From Mallotus nudiflorus (taxonomy: Eukaryota > Streptophyta > Magnoliopsida > Malpighiales > Euphorbiaceae): DNA of 64,000 nucleotides. Position numbers and translations under genes: made by a program. The stretch spans positions 2,790,001 through 2,854,000 of the forward strand of contig CANTUR010000125.1 in the NCBI GenBank assembly GCA_947683625.1, in the 5' to 3' direction. The notes beneath the pieces are model-generated. The model was not told where the DNA came from, did no database searches, and worked only from the letters and a program-made list of their open reading frames with translations. Below, piece by piece: positions 47,697 through 59,495 of the stretch; the stretch's first letter is position 1; every line of letters begins with the position of its first letter.

Positions 47697-47701
47697 TACT
47701 G

Positions 47702-47820
47702 GTTATTATGACTAGGAATCTTACCACCAAAGAGTTCAAGGAGTTTAAGGCCAATGACAAGATTCAAATATGGTCATTTAGGACTGGGCTAATCAAGAAC
47801 TATGGTTCACAATCTTGTTA
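47702..47820 (+). pseudogene. Possible B3-domain fragment
   Basis: The frame just right of the copia element reads VIMTRNLTTKEFKEFKANDK followed by IQIWSFRTG. It resembles the end of a plant B3 DNA-binding domain of the DUF313 type (a conserved LWSFR). It is short and ends at a stop. Across the insertion site the frame stays open on the left for only a few codons before a stop near 41475. A decayed fragment is possible; chance similarity is not excluded. Confidence 0.3.
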
Positions 47821-48900
47821 AGGTGCAGGATGCCAATAATAGTGATGATGAAGAAAACAGAGATCGTGTGATGGAACAATATTAGGCTTTTCAATTTTAT
47901 TTTTGCAGCTGTTTTTGGAGTTCTAGCTTTTTGTTTGTCTGCACAAGGCACATTAAACATTTTGTTTGCTTGTTTATTTTTGATATTTGAGACACTACTA
48001 ATTAATTAAAAATAAAAGTGTAATTAAGAGATTATAGTTGAAGCTAGTGAAATGTGAAGGATCAATCTCATTTTGTTTCTGGTGGTCATGTTTTTCTTCT
48101 TTCAGAATATGCATGACATGCTTGCACCGTCAACATTAAGCCGTAGTCGATTGTGCAAAATTTCTTACTTTGTTCAAGCAACCTTGGTTTGACTCCAAGA
48201 TTCTATGCTTAGAAAATCAACTCAGATACTGCGAGCAACAAATGCAGAAAAAAAAAAGTTGGCCTCATTAACTGTAGAAATAAAGATTATGGGAAAATTT
48301 TATCACAAGTCATTGTTTTCTTGCTCTTGCCTGTCTCCATGGCAAGTTGGCCTTATTAACTCCTTTATTCATGAACAAAATAGGTTGTATGGTTTTAACC
48401 ATTTACAATACACAAGCTTTAATGATGTTTCTATTACCATAAATTTATTTATGTGATCTAGATCCCTTACCAGCCCAGAAAAAATGGATCTCCAATTGCA
48501 TCATAAACGCAAATTGACAAAAATATATACATTATCATAAACATAAAGTATTTTAAATTGAAAAAAAAATATATATACACAATTTAAGGATATTCGATAT
48601 AAAGGAAAATGAGTGATAATTTCATTTTAAAAATTTTAAAGTGATTGGATTACAAATTCTGAAGCATGAAACCTGAAATATTTTTTATTTATTTTTTCGT
48701 TTATTTTCAATATGTGAAACAATCTCTTAATAATCTCATTATATTTTTCCTTATCTGTAATTGAATATATATCGCCATTGTAATTACTTATTTTATTATA
48801 GGTAGCCTCATGCTTGCTATGTTAACGGTTTGTTCATCATTACAGGAAATAGATTTCAATGACATGAAATTCAAAATATTTTTGTTTTCTTTTGGTTTAT
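47821..48900. other. Intergenic region
   Basis: Moderately AT-rich with no recognised gene. A frame at 48205-48456 is open but unlike any family I know. Confidence 0.5.
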
Positions 48901-50105
48901 AAAATGGATAACATATATTTTTAATCAATTTAGAATACTTTCTCTATATTTTACATTTTTGATACAATTACTTCAATACGGTTATCATTTAAAATGGACT
49001 TCTAGTTCAACTTATATTTTTAATAAATTTTTTGATAAATTTTTTATATCAAAGAACATTTACCCTCAATAATTTTGTTAATTTTTTTTATATATTATAA
49101 ATTTAAACAATTGAATATATACTTTCAAAAATAAATTTAATAATTGATATTTTTGGTTTACTTTAGGTTTATTTTCCATATATGCAACAAATTTTATACA
49201 CTTTTATTCAATTCAATGAAGAATACTGAATAATCTCATTAAAATTTTCCAATTGTTTATATATTCAATAATATTTATTTCTGAATAAAAATAATTTATT
49301 ATAAATGAAAGACTGTATTAAGTATCTCTTTTTTTTTTTTAAATGTACTTCATATTTCAATTTCATTCAATTTGGAATATTTTTTGTTATTTTTATGTAA
49401 AGCCCATAAATTTTGTATATGTTTTTTCAATTTAGAATACTTCAAATAAATTTCATGTTTTCAATATGTCTTTAAACAAATATGAATGGAGCTCATTAGA
49501 AACCTAGAAATTATGTACATGATTTTTTTCATTTTAGAATACTTTCAATATATTTCGTGGTTTCCGATATACAATAAATAGATCTAGATTAAGCTCATTG
49601 GAAACCTAGATTTTTTTTTTTTTATGTTTTTTCATTTTAGAATATTTTCAGTATATTTCACATTTCTAATACATCTTATACTTAAAGGAATGGAACAATT
49701 ACTTGTTTTTATTTATTACAATGGAGATTAGGGTGATAATTTCACATTCAAAAACTTTCAAAATACTATTCAAAAACCGAAAATAAACTAAAAAATAGCA
49801 AAAATAAAATTTTAAACTTGAAATATTAATATCCATAAATTCAGTATATGTTTTTGTCAATTTAAAATATATTTCATATATTTTACATTTCTAATACAAT
49901 ATTTTCATTGCAGTATATTTTATGTTCTTGATACAATATCTTCATTATAGTATATTTTACATTTATGATACAATATCATAAAAAACCGACTTTTAACAAA
50001 ACTTATATTTATAAGAATTAAACAACTTCTATTTTTCATTTATTATAATGGAGAATAGAGTGAAAATTTCATTTTCAAAAATTCACTATAATTCACTACA
50101 ATATA
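48900..50105. repeat. Degenerate satellite-like repeat block
   Basis: Units of about 102 bp start near 49422, 49523 and 49626. Each opens with a T-tract, TCA(A/T)TTTAGAATA, TTTCA(A/G)TATATTTC and, in two of them, GCTCATT(A/G)GAAACCTAGA. A finer ~37-bp unit (TATTTTACATTTCTAATACA-like) repeats three times at 49878-49980. A GGAGA(T/A)TAG(G/A)GTGA(T/A)AATTTC block recurs near 49722 and 50050. No coding potential. Confidence 0.6.
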
Positions 50106-50689
50106 TGTATACATTTTTTCTTTAACATGGAATATGTGATTTATAGAGCAATGCATGCTAGCCTTCTTTTTTTTTTTTCTTTTATTTATTTTATATTCAC
50201 ATTGATTATACCATTACCAAGTAAAATATATATATATAGATATAGATATAGATATATATATATATACACACACACATGCATCTTCTTAAATGGACCTATT
50301 TTAAATTTATTTTTTGTATATTTTGTGAAAATTTTGTACAAAAGAATAAATCATTAAAATTCATGTAATGGTCCGTTGATAACATTTCTTTCGTTTTCTC
50401 ATCTACCAACAAAGCATCACGAAAAAACAAAATCACAAAAAAAGAAATAAATAAAGACTTCATGAATTTTAGTATATTAACAATACCAATAAAAAAATTA
50501 GTTAATGATAGTACTAAAACTTTAACTATTTTATTTATAGCATTATATAATTTTATCTTATTTTGATCTATTGGAATTAAAAAAAATTAGAAATAATAGA
50601 AAATTTACTAAAAATATGAAGAAAATAAAAATAAAAATAGATAAAATGTCAAAAAAATAAAATAAAATCCTTAAAAATAAAATAGATCC
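50106..50689. other. AT-rich region with compound microsatellite
   Basis: A TA/GATA/CA compound microsatellite is at about 50227-50275. The rest is AT-rich with no gene, and it forms the truncation border of the gypsy element. Confidence 0.5.
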
Positions 50690-50887
50690 CATTTCTACTT
50701 GAATATCTCTAACTATGGCTAGATAGCCTTGGCATCCTCTACTAAACATCTTCTTAGCTGTAATGGCAGAAATAAGGATACAAGACATGAAACTCTCAGT
50801 ACCTCTGAGTCTAAATTCCTCATCACCTGGAATCCTGAAAATTACTTCCTTTGCTCAACAATCCACAGAAGCATAATACTGGGATAA

Positions 50888-52551
50888 CTAGTCCATTCCT
50901 AGAATTACATCAAACTCAATCACATCCAGAAGGACTAAGTCTGTCAATAATTCTCTACCCTCTACCAACACGGGACAAGATGAAAAGAAAATATTTGTCT
51001 CCAACTCATCACTAAGCGGAGTTGAAACAAATAAAGGAAAACTCATCTTGGAAGGAAGACAAGCCACTTTTGAAGCAAACAAAGGAGATACGAACGAATA
51101 TGTAGCAACCAGATCAAACAAGACTCTAGCCTCAGAGCAACATATGGGAATAATACTTGCTACCATAACATTGGATGCCTGTGCATCCTGAGGAGTCAAA
51201 GTGAAGACCTTAGCCTGACCACGTCCTAGCTGCTGTAAGGTGAATGGCTGAGTCTGTCCTCTACCTCAGCTCTATTGACTCGCAAACTATATCGGTCACT
51301 GCTGAGGGTACATGGGTGCCTGATACTGCTGAGGCACCTGCTATAAGGGTTGAACAACAGAAGGTGAAGATCCCTGAGCAAAGGATGTCTGGAATACATA
51401 GTTTAGACAAGCTCTAGTGAAATGTCAAAACTGACCACATCTAAAACACGCTCCTGACATCAATTGACAAGGACCCTGATGCACTCGTTCACATGTGGCA
51501 CACAATATAGCTCTAGAGCCAGAACTACTACACTTAGAGCTTTGTCCACTACTGCTGCTAGAACTACTACCAAATGTAGCAGCCTTACTACTCCAATGAT
51601 CTTGAGTAAAGTGGTGCCTACCAGTCCGATGTGCCATGAACTGTCTACTCTACTGAGAAGGGCCTGCTGACTGAGAACTCAAGTTACCTATTTGAAACAC
51701 TGGCTACTACACCCTCTAGATAGGTCTGACAATGCCACTATCATATGGGTCAGGTATAGTGCCGTGCCGGATGTGTCTCCGTTCAAGCTGTCTCGCCTCC
51801 TCCATAACACTTTCCAAACTACAACCCTCTGGTCGAATGCCGATATAGGTTGGGCCTAATCCAATCACATACAACTCAACTGTTCTGGAGACATCCTATC
51901 TCACATCCTCAGCATGTCTCATCAGTCTGTAGAACTCCCGAGTATAGTCTTCCACTGATCAGTCTCTCCTATCAATATTAAACAGCTGCCATATGTAGTT
52001 CTCTCGCATTGACGAAGGATAGAAAAATCTCATAAACTGCTCCTTAAATTCCAACCATGTCATTGTCGTCATGAAGCTGAATGGACTGCATAAACCAGTC
52101 TCGAGCTCCATAATCATAATCCTTTGGTAGTCAGAAGACCCAAATTTGGTCGTGGACTTGATGGTATTAATGAAATCCAATGCATCCCCAGTACCATCAA
52201 AATAAACTCACCCTACTCTGGAGCATAATAATGTCACATCTACATCAGACATCTTTTGAGTCTATCACTAAAGCATTTGCTCCACAATGGGCATCGCCTG
52301 ATTAAGAGCTGCCAAGCCATGGTTAATACCCACTATACCAACTACAAAAGCTGCAGGATCCTCTATTGGAATCTGAGGCTCTATCAGAGGCTAATCCTGC
52401 CCCTGAGCTACTGCCACTCTAGCTCTACCCCTACCTCTACCTCTACCCCTACCTCTAGGTCGAGGGGTAGAAGAGAGAATCTCATCCTGAAATGACTGCT
52501 CACCGTCATCAGGTTCTGCATCTACAGCAGGGGCATTCCGAGCACGCCTCA
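50888..52551 (-). pseudogene. Gypsy gag-protease remnant
   Basis: From an apparent start at 52551 the frame reads MRRARNAPAVDAEPDDGEQS with an Arg/Gly-rich stretch, then stops. Later pieces are 52180-51959 (gag, TWLEFKEQFMRFFYPSSMRE), 51637-51425 (zinc region CATCERVHQGPC and CFRCGQF) and 51199-50888 (protease ending EFDVILGMD). The protease active-site DTGAT is degraded to DLVAT, and a stop follows GMD where Trp-Leu is usual. Beyond it, EVIFRIPGDEEF and GCQGYLA show the linker continuing to about 50700. Multiple stops and shifts: non-functional. Confidence 0.8.
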
Positions 52552-52718
52552 TTATGAAGAGATAAGAAAACCAAGATTCAAAATAAGACAGGAATACCGA
52601 CTCAGATACTGAATCCAAAAGATAAGAAATCAACAAACGACCTTTTACAACCTAAGTACCACAGTATTACGAGAAAAAGATAGACATTAACAGTCAAAAA
52701 CATGAAAAATGAGCTAAA

Positions 52719-52730
52719 GCTCTGATACCA
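52719..52730 (-). other. Primer-binding site, tRNA-Met type
   Basis: Sense TGGTATCAGAGC, the standard plant retrotransposon site complementary to the 3' end of initiator tRNA-Met, five bases after the LTR end. Confidence 0.9.
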
Positions 52731-52735
52731 ACTTT

Positions 52736-55700
52736 ATCATAACCTGAACCCGGAGGCACGTGACTGACACTAGGGAATGAGAAAGCATAAAGCTTATGAA
52801 TCCCGTAGTAAGCCTTAAAAGAAAAATGCAAAATATTTAAACTTTGAAACCTTACAATAAATAATTAAATCATAATGCACATTATCAAACTGATTTTTCT
52901 CAATATAATTTGAACCAAAATGTCATAGTGCATAAAATAAATAAACATCAGTTATACAAATAATATCTTAGTACATAAATTATAAATACATGATATCTTA
53001 AATAAAATATGCAGTTATACAGTTTTCTCTACTGCGATACACGAATATAAATACAACATAACTAAGAAGACCTACATAGAATAGTCGGTGACGAAGCTAC
53101 ACGACAAAGAGAAGTAGGCCTAACAGAAAACTCCCAAACTCCTAAAAAAATAAGTTAAGGGGAGTCAGACCTCACTGAGTAAATTAATAAAGAAATGAAT
53201 GCGGTTTGAAAATCTCCTTAAAAATAATTTTTTATGGAAATATAATATGTGTATAATTTTATTCAAATCATTTGATACATATATAGGAAAACCATTTTTC
53301 AAAGGAAAGAATTAAATATTTAAATGCTTTTTAAAACATTTAAGTGTAAAAATTTGGTAGAACCCGATTTATAAATTTTTATAACAGTCACATGACTCAC
53401 TTATATCCAAGACTGCTGGATCTTGAGAGCAAAACATCACTAGGATACACAGCCATAGTCACATCGCTTAATCCAACATCACTGGTAGTATCCGAGAGCA
53501 AAACATCACTAGACCATCAGCCTCATTGATTTAATAAATATAAATCCAAATTATACTGGTGGTGTCCAAGAGCAAAACATCATAAGACCATCGGCCCCAA
53601 TATTTATTAAATAAACAAATATTATATTATTGGCAGTGTCCGAGAGCAAAGCATCATACAACCTTTGGCCTCAGTAATATAATTAAATAATCACATATTT
53701 TACCGGTGTGCACATGGTCCTGATGAAACCCATCAGGTAGCCCGTTCTACTGTAGTTCATTTAAAATAAAAGAAAATAAATAAAATGAGGATAATTACAA
53801 TAAATAACAATAAAATAAATCAACTATAAATTAAATCATGCAATATCATATGAAGAATACCGACTAGAATCTCATAAAATTAAATTCATCAAAATGTAGT
53901 ATGATTTAAATTAAAAGACCTGACACTCAAATCAAATATTAACTTACAGGATAAAGACACTCCTCTAATACGTGTGTCTGACCTCGACTGGTAGACGCAA
54001 TCGGAGGAGCGGCTAAAAGATAGAAAAAGGAAAACGACTATCAGAAAATAGAAACCTAACTTCTAGAATTTCTAAGGAAGACTCGAACTCAGAATAACAA
54101 GTTTAGGATTGACTCGGTGTCACATTTTACGAGAAATCTACCAAAAATTCGACAGAATTTTCTCTGTAAAACAGATATCCCTCTACCGAAATAGAGTCAA
54201 TACTACAAGTAAACACACTACAAAATTCCACAGTAACTCAACAACTCGGGTTGGGACTCCGAACTACACAATTTCCAACCGAGGTTCACAAAAATACAAA
54301 TAAGAAAATATTAAATATTAATATAATAAAATCACCAAAAACTATAAAAATTTATAATAAATGATAATATAATTTATTCAATTCTCAAAACACTAAATAC
54401 ATTTATTTTCACCATAATTAATAAAATCCCAAATAATAATATAATATTAATAAAAACCCATCTTTCCAAATATTCTACATAATATAGTCAAATTGAAACT
54501 TTATTTGCTCAAATAGTTTAAATATACTATAATATTAATTAAATCTCATTTAAATCACAAAAACAATAAATAATTTAATATTGAATATAATTTTCAAAAA
54601 TTAGAATTAATTAGTTAAAAATAGTAATTAATTTATAAAAATTATTCTAATACTCAATAAAATTCTAAAACCATTTAAAATGTAATATAACAATATTTTT
54701 AACCAAATTACATAATTACCCCCAAAATTTCAATACTCACATAAACATAATAATTCCTCAAAAAATAATATTAATATACTGAAAATAATTTTATTAACAC
54801 AGAAATTATTAATTTAATATACTAATCACTAATTACCCAATTATTCAACCAAAAATAATTAGTTAATAACATTAACAAAATATACATAAAACTTAAAATA
54901 TCCAAATAAATATACAAAATTCCATAAAATCAAAATTATTAATCTAAATCATTTGTTTATATACTCTTAACCAAAATCAACCCCAAATAATTTAGATCAA
55001 TAAATATATGTATTGATCAACCCCAAATTAACCAAATAATAAAAATAAAATTTTTGCATAATTTAAACAAATAACTCATAATTAACAAAATAAAAAATCA
55101 ACCTAAAAACTAACTAAAATCAACTAACAAACAACTAAATCAACTAACAACCAACTAACCTAAAACTCACCTAAACTAAGCCAAAATCAAGAGGAAGAAG
55201 GCTACTGTTGTTGTCATTCCGGCTGTTGCTTCTTGCTGTCTCTGTACGTTGCTCTTGCTGTCTTCTCGCGCAAGCAGGGAGGAAGGACAGGGTGATGGCT
55301 TCGGTTTAGACAGCAAGAAGGAGAACAAGCAGCTGATGGGAAGAAGGGATGGTCTGATGCACGCAAAAAATGAGAGAGTGACAGAGGAAAAAGAGAAGAA
55401 AATAGTAAGGAAGGGAAAAATAATTTGGCCCGTATAACTTTTTGACCAACTTTGGTCTATATATATATATATATATATAAGGTAATTAAAGTAGTAAATA
55501 TAATAATAATATTAATATATCTCTAGATAAAATAATAAGATAAATAATAATAGTCAACAATAGTAATACTATGAATAAAATATTAGGACAATTAAATTAA
55601 TAAAGAATGTGCATAAAAATAAAATAATGTAAAAGTAATAATATTAATAGTTCTCAATAGAATTTTAAATTTAGTACTTAAATATAATAATTTAATATAT

Positions 55701-55792
55701 CAATAATAACAACATAAAATAAGATAATTAATATCGTTGAAAACCTCAATATCTATATAAATAAAATAATTTAAAATATTCGGGTTATTACA
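52736..55792 (-). repeat. Gypsy 5' LTR (3.06 kb)
   Basis: On the minus strand it starts TGTAATAACCCGAATATT and ends TTATGATA, where relatives end TTGTGACA, so the 3' end is mutated. It shares blocks with both solo LTRs: ACTCAGTGAGGTCTGACTCC (near 53160-53180) and the hairpin block at 54110-54290. It lacks the (TA)n run. Confidence 0.8.
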
Positions 55793-56177
55793 TAAGGAGA
55801 CTCCCGGATATAAAAAAATATTTTCCTAATAAACACATGACTTTCATAAAAAAGAAATCATATTCCTTTTAAATTAGAGCATTACTATTCCTATAAATAA
55901 GACCTCATATCGCTCATTTTCATTCATTCTATTTTTCTCATACTCATTGTTCTCTTTGTCTCTCTAAAACTCTCTTTACATTCTCTGACTTAGATATTGG
56001 AGGTTTTATGGCGTTCTAGCTCAAGAATTTCAAAAATAAGTTATCAATAATTACTAAAAATTATTTATAACTTTATTAATTTATTATGTTATTTTATTTT
56101 ATATTCAACTAATATTGTTAGATTTTTTTTAAGTAAACTTATGTCGTTACAATTTTAAAAATAGTTAGATTTATTTG
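55793..56177. other. Gap between two gypsy LTRs with a promoter-like patch
   Basis: Holds TATAAATA at 55892-55899 followed about 40 bases on by a CT-rich run (TTCTCTTTGTCTCTCTAAAA near 55950) and GACTTAGATATTGGAGG. This order resembles the U3/R/U5 part of some gypsy LTRs, so a fragment of a further element is likely. No gene seen. Confidence 0.35.
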
Positions 56178-58111
56178 TGTAATATCCCGTGTTTTTAAAT
56201 ATTTTAATACTGCATCGGAATATGCAGTGTTAATAATATATATATATATCTTTGATGTTTTTATGAGTTGATATTTATTTAAAGTTTATTTTAATTGGTT
56301 ATATTATTTTAAGTACTTTACGTAAAATTTTTTCGAGAATTTTAATTTCGGAAAAATTTACACGTAAATAATTTATTATTAATTATTTTAAATAGATTTC
56401 CACTTTTGCATGAACTCATATATATTTATAAAGTACTAAATGGAGTGTATATATGTGTGAATATTTAAATTAAACTAGGGTTTTATTAATTACCCTAATT
56501 TTATTATTTATTATTTAGTTTTAATATTATTTAATTATTTTCTTTAGTGTATAAATTATTAAAAATATTAAATTATGTGTGTGAAAATTTATATTATTAT
56601 AATACATAGTGTGAATATATATATATACATTAAAAATTGTCAAAAAAATCAAACTTTGCCAAATTATGGTTTTGCCCCCGACTTCCTCTCCTTCTTCCCC
56701 GATCGACTTCCTCCATTTTCACCATCTGTCAAGCTCTTCCCTTGCCATCGGTGTGCCGTCCGGCATGCCACCTCCTTCCTCAGCCTTCCCTGACACCTGT
56801 TGCAGCCGTTTTCGGCGTCGGGAAGCTTGTTTTGGCCAGAAAAGCCGAAACTCTTCTCAACGTCGATCGGCGTGATTCCAGCCATCATTTTTGACACCGC
56901 CGGTCTCTATCTTCTACTTGAGCTCCAGTGATTGTGATTCCAAGCTTTGTTTCACTTAAAATGGTCTAGATTTGTCTAGGTTTCGATTTTGCAATTTCGG
57001 CCTATTAGGGTTTTCGAATTTTTTTTGAGCTTCAATTTGATTGATTCATGAAAAATTATTTCAAAAATGTTGTTCCCCTTGGCTTAATCTTAATTTTTGA
57101 ATTTTTGTATAATTTTTGGAAATTATTTTGATTTTTGGGTATTTTTGAATATTTTATTATTATTTTCTAATTTTCAAAAATTAATTAATTAAATTATGAA
57201 ATTGTGTTTTATGATAAATATAGGTGTTTAAATGAATTATATAAATTTATTTGGAATTTTTGTGAATTTTATGTATTTATTTTGAATTTATTTAGTTTAT
57301 GTAATTTTGGAAAAATAGTGTTAATTGTGTGTTTAATTGAAATTAATTATTTAATTGAGTTTATTTATTGATATTATTGATATATATGTTGAGAAAATTA
57401 ATTTTTGTGCAATTATATTATTTTTTGGTGAATTTTTGGATTTATTTTAGTATATTTATATATATAGGGGTATTTTGGTAATTTTACCCTAAATTGGCTA
57501 AAAATATAATTAAATTGGTTTTAATAGTTATTTAGGGTATAAAAATGATTTCTAAAAATTATTTAGTATTTTTAACTAATTAAAACTATTTTTCGTAAAT
57601 TATTTTCAATTATATATATAATATACGATTTTTCTAATAAAATGACTTTTTATCGGTTTTTACTGTGTTTTAGGGTTAATTATGTAATTTATATTTATAA
57701 AATGTATTTTTAGTATATAAGGGTATTTTCGATATTTTGTAAATACTCTGTGATTGTGGACCTTGGTTGGTGAACTGTAGCTTAGAGTCCGACCGAGGGG
57801 TTGTGATTGTGATTCTGTGTCTATTTTTCAAAGTGTGTTTCTTTGCAGGGCCGGCTCTATTCTTTGAGTAGAGAGATGTTCGTTTTACATGGGAGGTTCT
57901 GCCGGATTTTCGGTAGAATTCTCGTAAAACGTGATATCCGGTCGGATTTTGATTTAATTCTGTGTCTAGTAATTTAGATCGAGTCTTTAGAACTTTTGTA
58001 GATGTATTCTGATATTATGTGGTCGTTTGCTTGTTTAGTTGCGCCGAGACTGAGGCCTAATGGACCAGGCCCATCGGACCCATCTCGAGGAGCGCACTAA
58101 TTGTGAGTTAC

Positions 58112-58199
<88 letters not shown>

Positions 58200-59490
58200 T
58201 AGGGTGCATGATTTTAGAAATATATGTTTTATTTTGATTAATTATGCATAAATAATTCAATTAGTATTTAAGTTTATTTTGGTTTATCTTTAGTTTATTT
58301 TTGGTATATTTTAAATTATATGCATGTTTTGCTAATAAATTAGGTTTAAAATGTTTTTGAATATATCTCTAGTTTATTTCATAATCTATCTAGATTTCTT
58401 TGACGTATATATACTCGAAATATACCTGGTTTATTTTTGGTATATTTCTAGTATATATATATATATGGTTATTGTTGCTATTATATTTAAATTCATGCAT
58501 CATTTATTTTTATGAATGTATGTTTTATATTTCAATGAAGGATATCAATAAAACGTGCTACCTAGTGGGCGGTACTAGGACCGAATATGTACCGGTACGC
58601 TTATAGCATTTAGGCTATATTACTAACCTGTTTGAGGATATTGATTGGATATGATTATTTGATGTGTGAGATATGATTTGGGAGTGTGATTGCTGGAGCT
58701 CGGTTGATCAAGTGTCTCGGTGCTAATCACACTGACAGTCAAACTGCTGGAGTTCGGTTGACTTAGTATCTCGGGGCTAGTCTATTGTCCAAATGGAACA
58801 AGTGAATATATTGGAATAAGTGAGCCTGTATGGCTAGAGTGTTGTCTAACACTGTTTGAGGTTGTGATATTCTAGGGTTCTATTTGATTCATCATAAACA
58901 GTGATTTTCAATAAATATATAAAATGATTTTATTGCATCTGTGTGTATTTGCTTGTATATATATTTATATATATACTATTGACTGTATGCATTGTCATTT
59001 AGTATGCATGTATATATATTATAATAATTCACTCAGTGAGGTCTGACTCCCCTCCGTTGACTATTTTTCAGGAGAGTCATCGTCTTCAAACCTCAGTAGC
59101 AGACCTGTATGCCGGATTTCTTCTGCCTCGGCTTTATTATGTAAACTGTTCACTTGAATTTTATTTTATGATCTAGGCACTGTAGTAGTTGTAAAAATTG
59201 TTAAAAGATATTGTATTAAATTTATATGAGTTATATATTTTAAGAATTTGAATTGGATTTGTATTAAAAGAGTTTATTTATATATATGAGATGAGGATTT
59301 GATTTAAATCCCGTGGTGGATTATTATTTTGATATTTATGATTTTATTCCGCTGCATAGTATTTTACTTAAATGTGTTGTTATTATTACTATTGCATGTT
59401 TTATTTTATTTTAGGCTTGCTACGAGTTCCGGATTCGAAAGAATTTCCGTTTCCTAGCACCGGTCATGACCCCTGTTTTGGGTTGTGACA
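56178..59490 (+). mobile_element. Solo LTR, Ty3/gypsy Tekay-like (3313 bp)
   Basis: Begins TGTAATATCCCGTG and ends GGGTTGTGACA. Flanks are ATTTG (56173-56177) and ATTTA (59491-59495), a target duplication with one mismatch. It is the same family as the LTR at 16761-20075 in the opposite orientation, with almost the same length and roughly 80% identity by eye at its start, so the two are separate insertions and not a recent duplication. The GC-rich island (56680-56900), hairpin (57761-57800) and (AT)n run are shared. Confidence 0.8.
58114..58197. repeat. (AT)n microsatellite in solo LTR
   Basis: About 41 AT dinucleotides at the position matching 18043-18122. Confidence 0.95.
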
Positions 59491-59495
59491 ATTTA

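Larger units (their letters stand above)
41498..47701 (-). mobile_element. Ty1/copia retrotransposon, structurally complete
   Basis: A 6.19 kb element (41503-47696) in minus orientation. Its perfect 5-bp target duplication TACTG is at 41498-41502 and 47697-47701. The LTRs differ by three substitutions and one indel in about 320 bases, so insertion is recent. Order on the minus strand is gag, protease, integrase, reverse transcriptase and RNase H, the copia order. A purine tract (AAGGGGGAG) precedes the 3' LTR and a primer-binding-like site follows the 5' LTR. The polyprotein is split by several frameshifts, so this copy should not be autonomous. The LTR ends on the sense strand are TATT...AACA rather than TG...CA. 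Confidence 0.95.
50690..55792 (-). mobile_element. Truncated Ty3/gypsy Tekay/Del-like retrotransposon
   Basis: Minus strand, 5' to 3': an LTR (55792-52736), a primer-binding site TGGTATCAGAGC (52730-52719, typical of initiator tRNA-Met priming), gag with zinc-binding motifs, protease and the linker toward reverse transcriptase. Homology stops near 50690, before the reverse transcriptase palm. No 3' LTR is found, so the 3' half is deleted or the copy was truncated. The gag CxxC-H-GPC-CFRCG pattern and the protease ending in DVILGMD are those of Tekay/Del chromoviruses. Confidence 0.85.

Noticed and set aside
58060..58251. Open frame with a long Ile-Tyr run
   Set aside because: Translation of the (AT)n microsatellite in the LTR.
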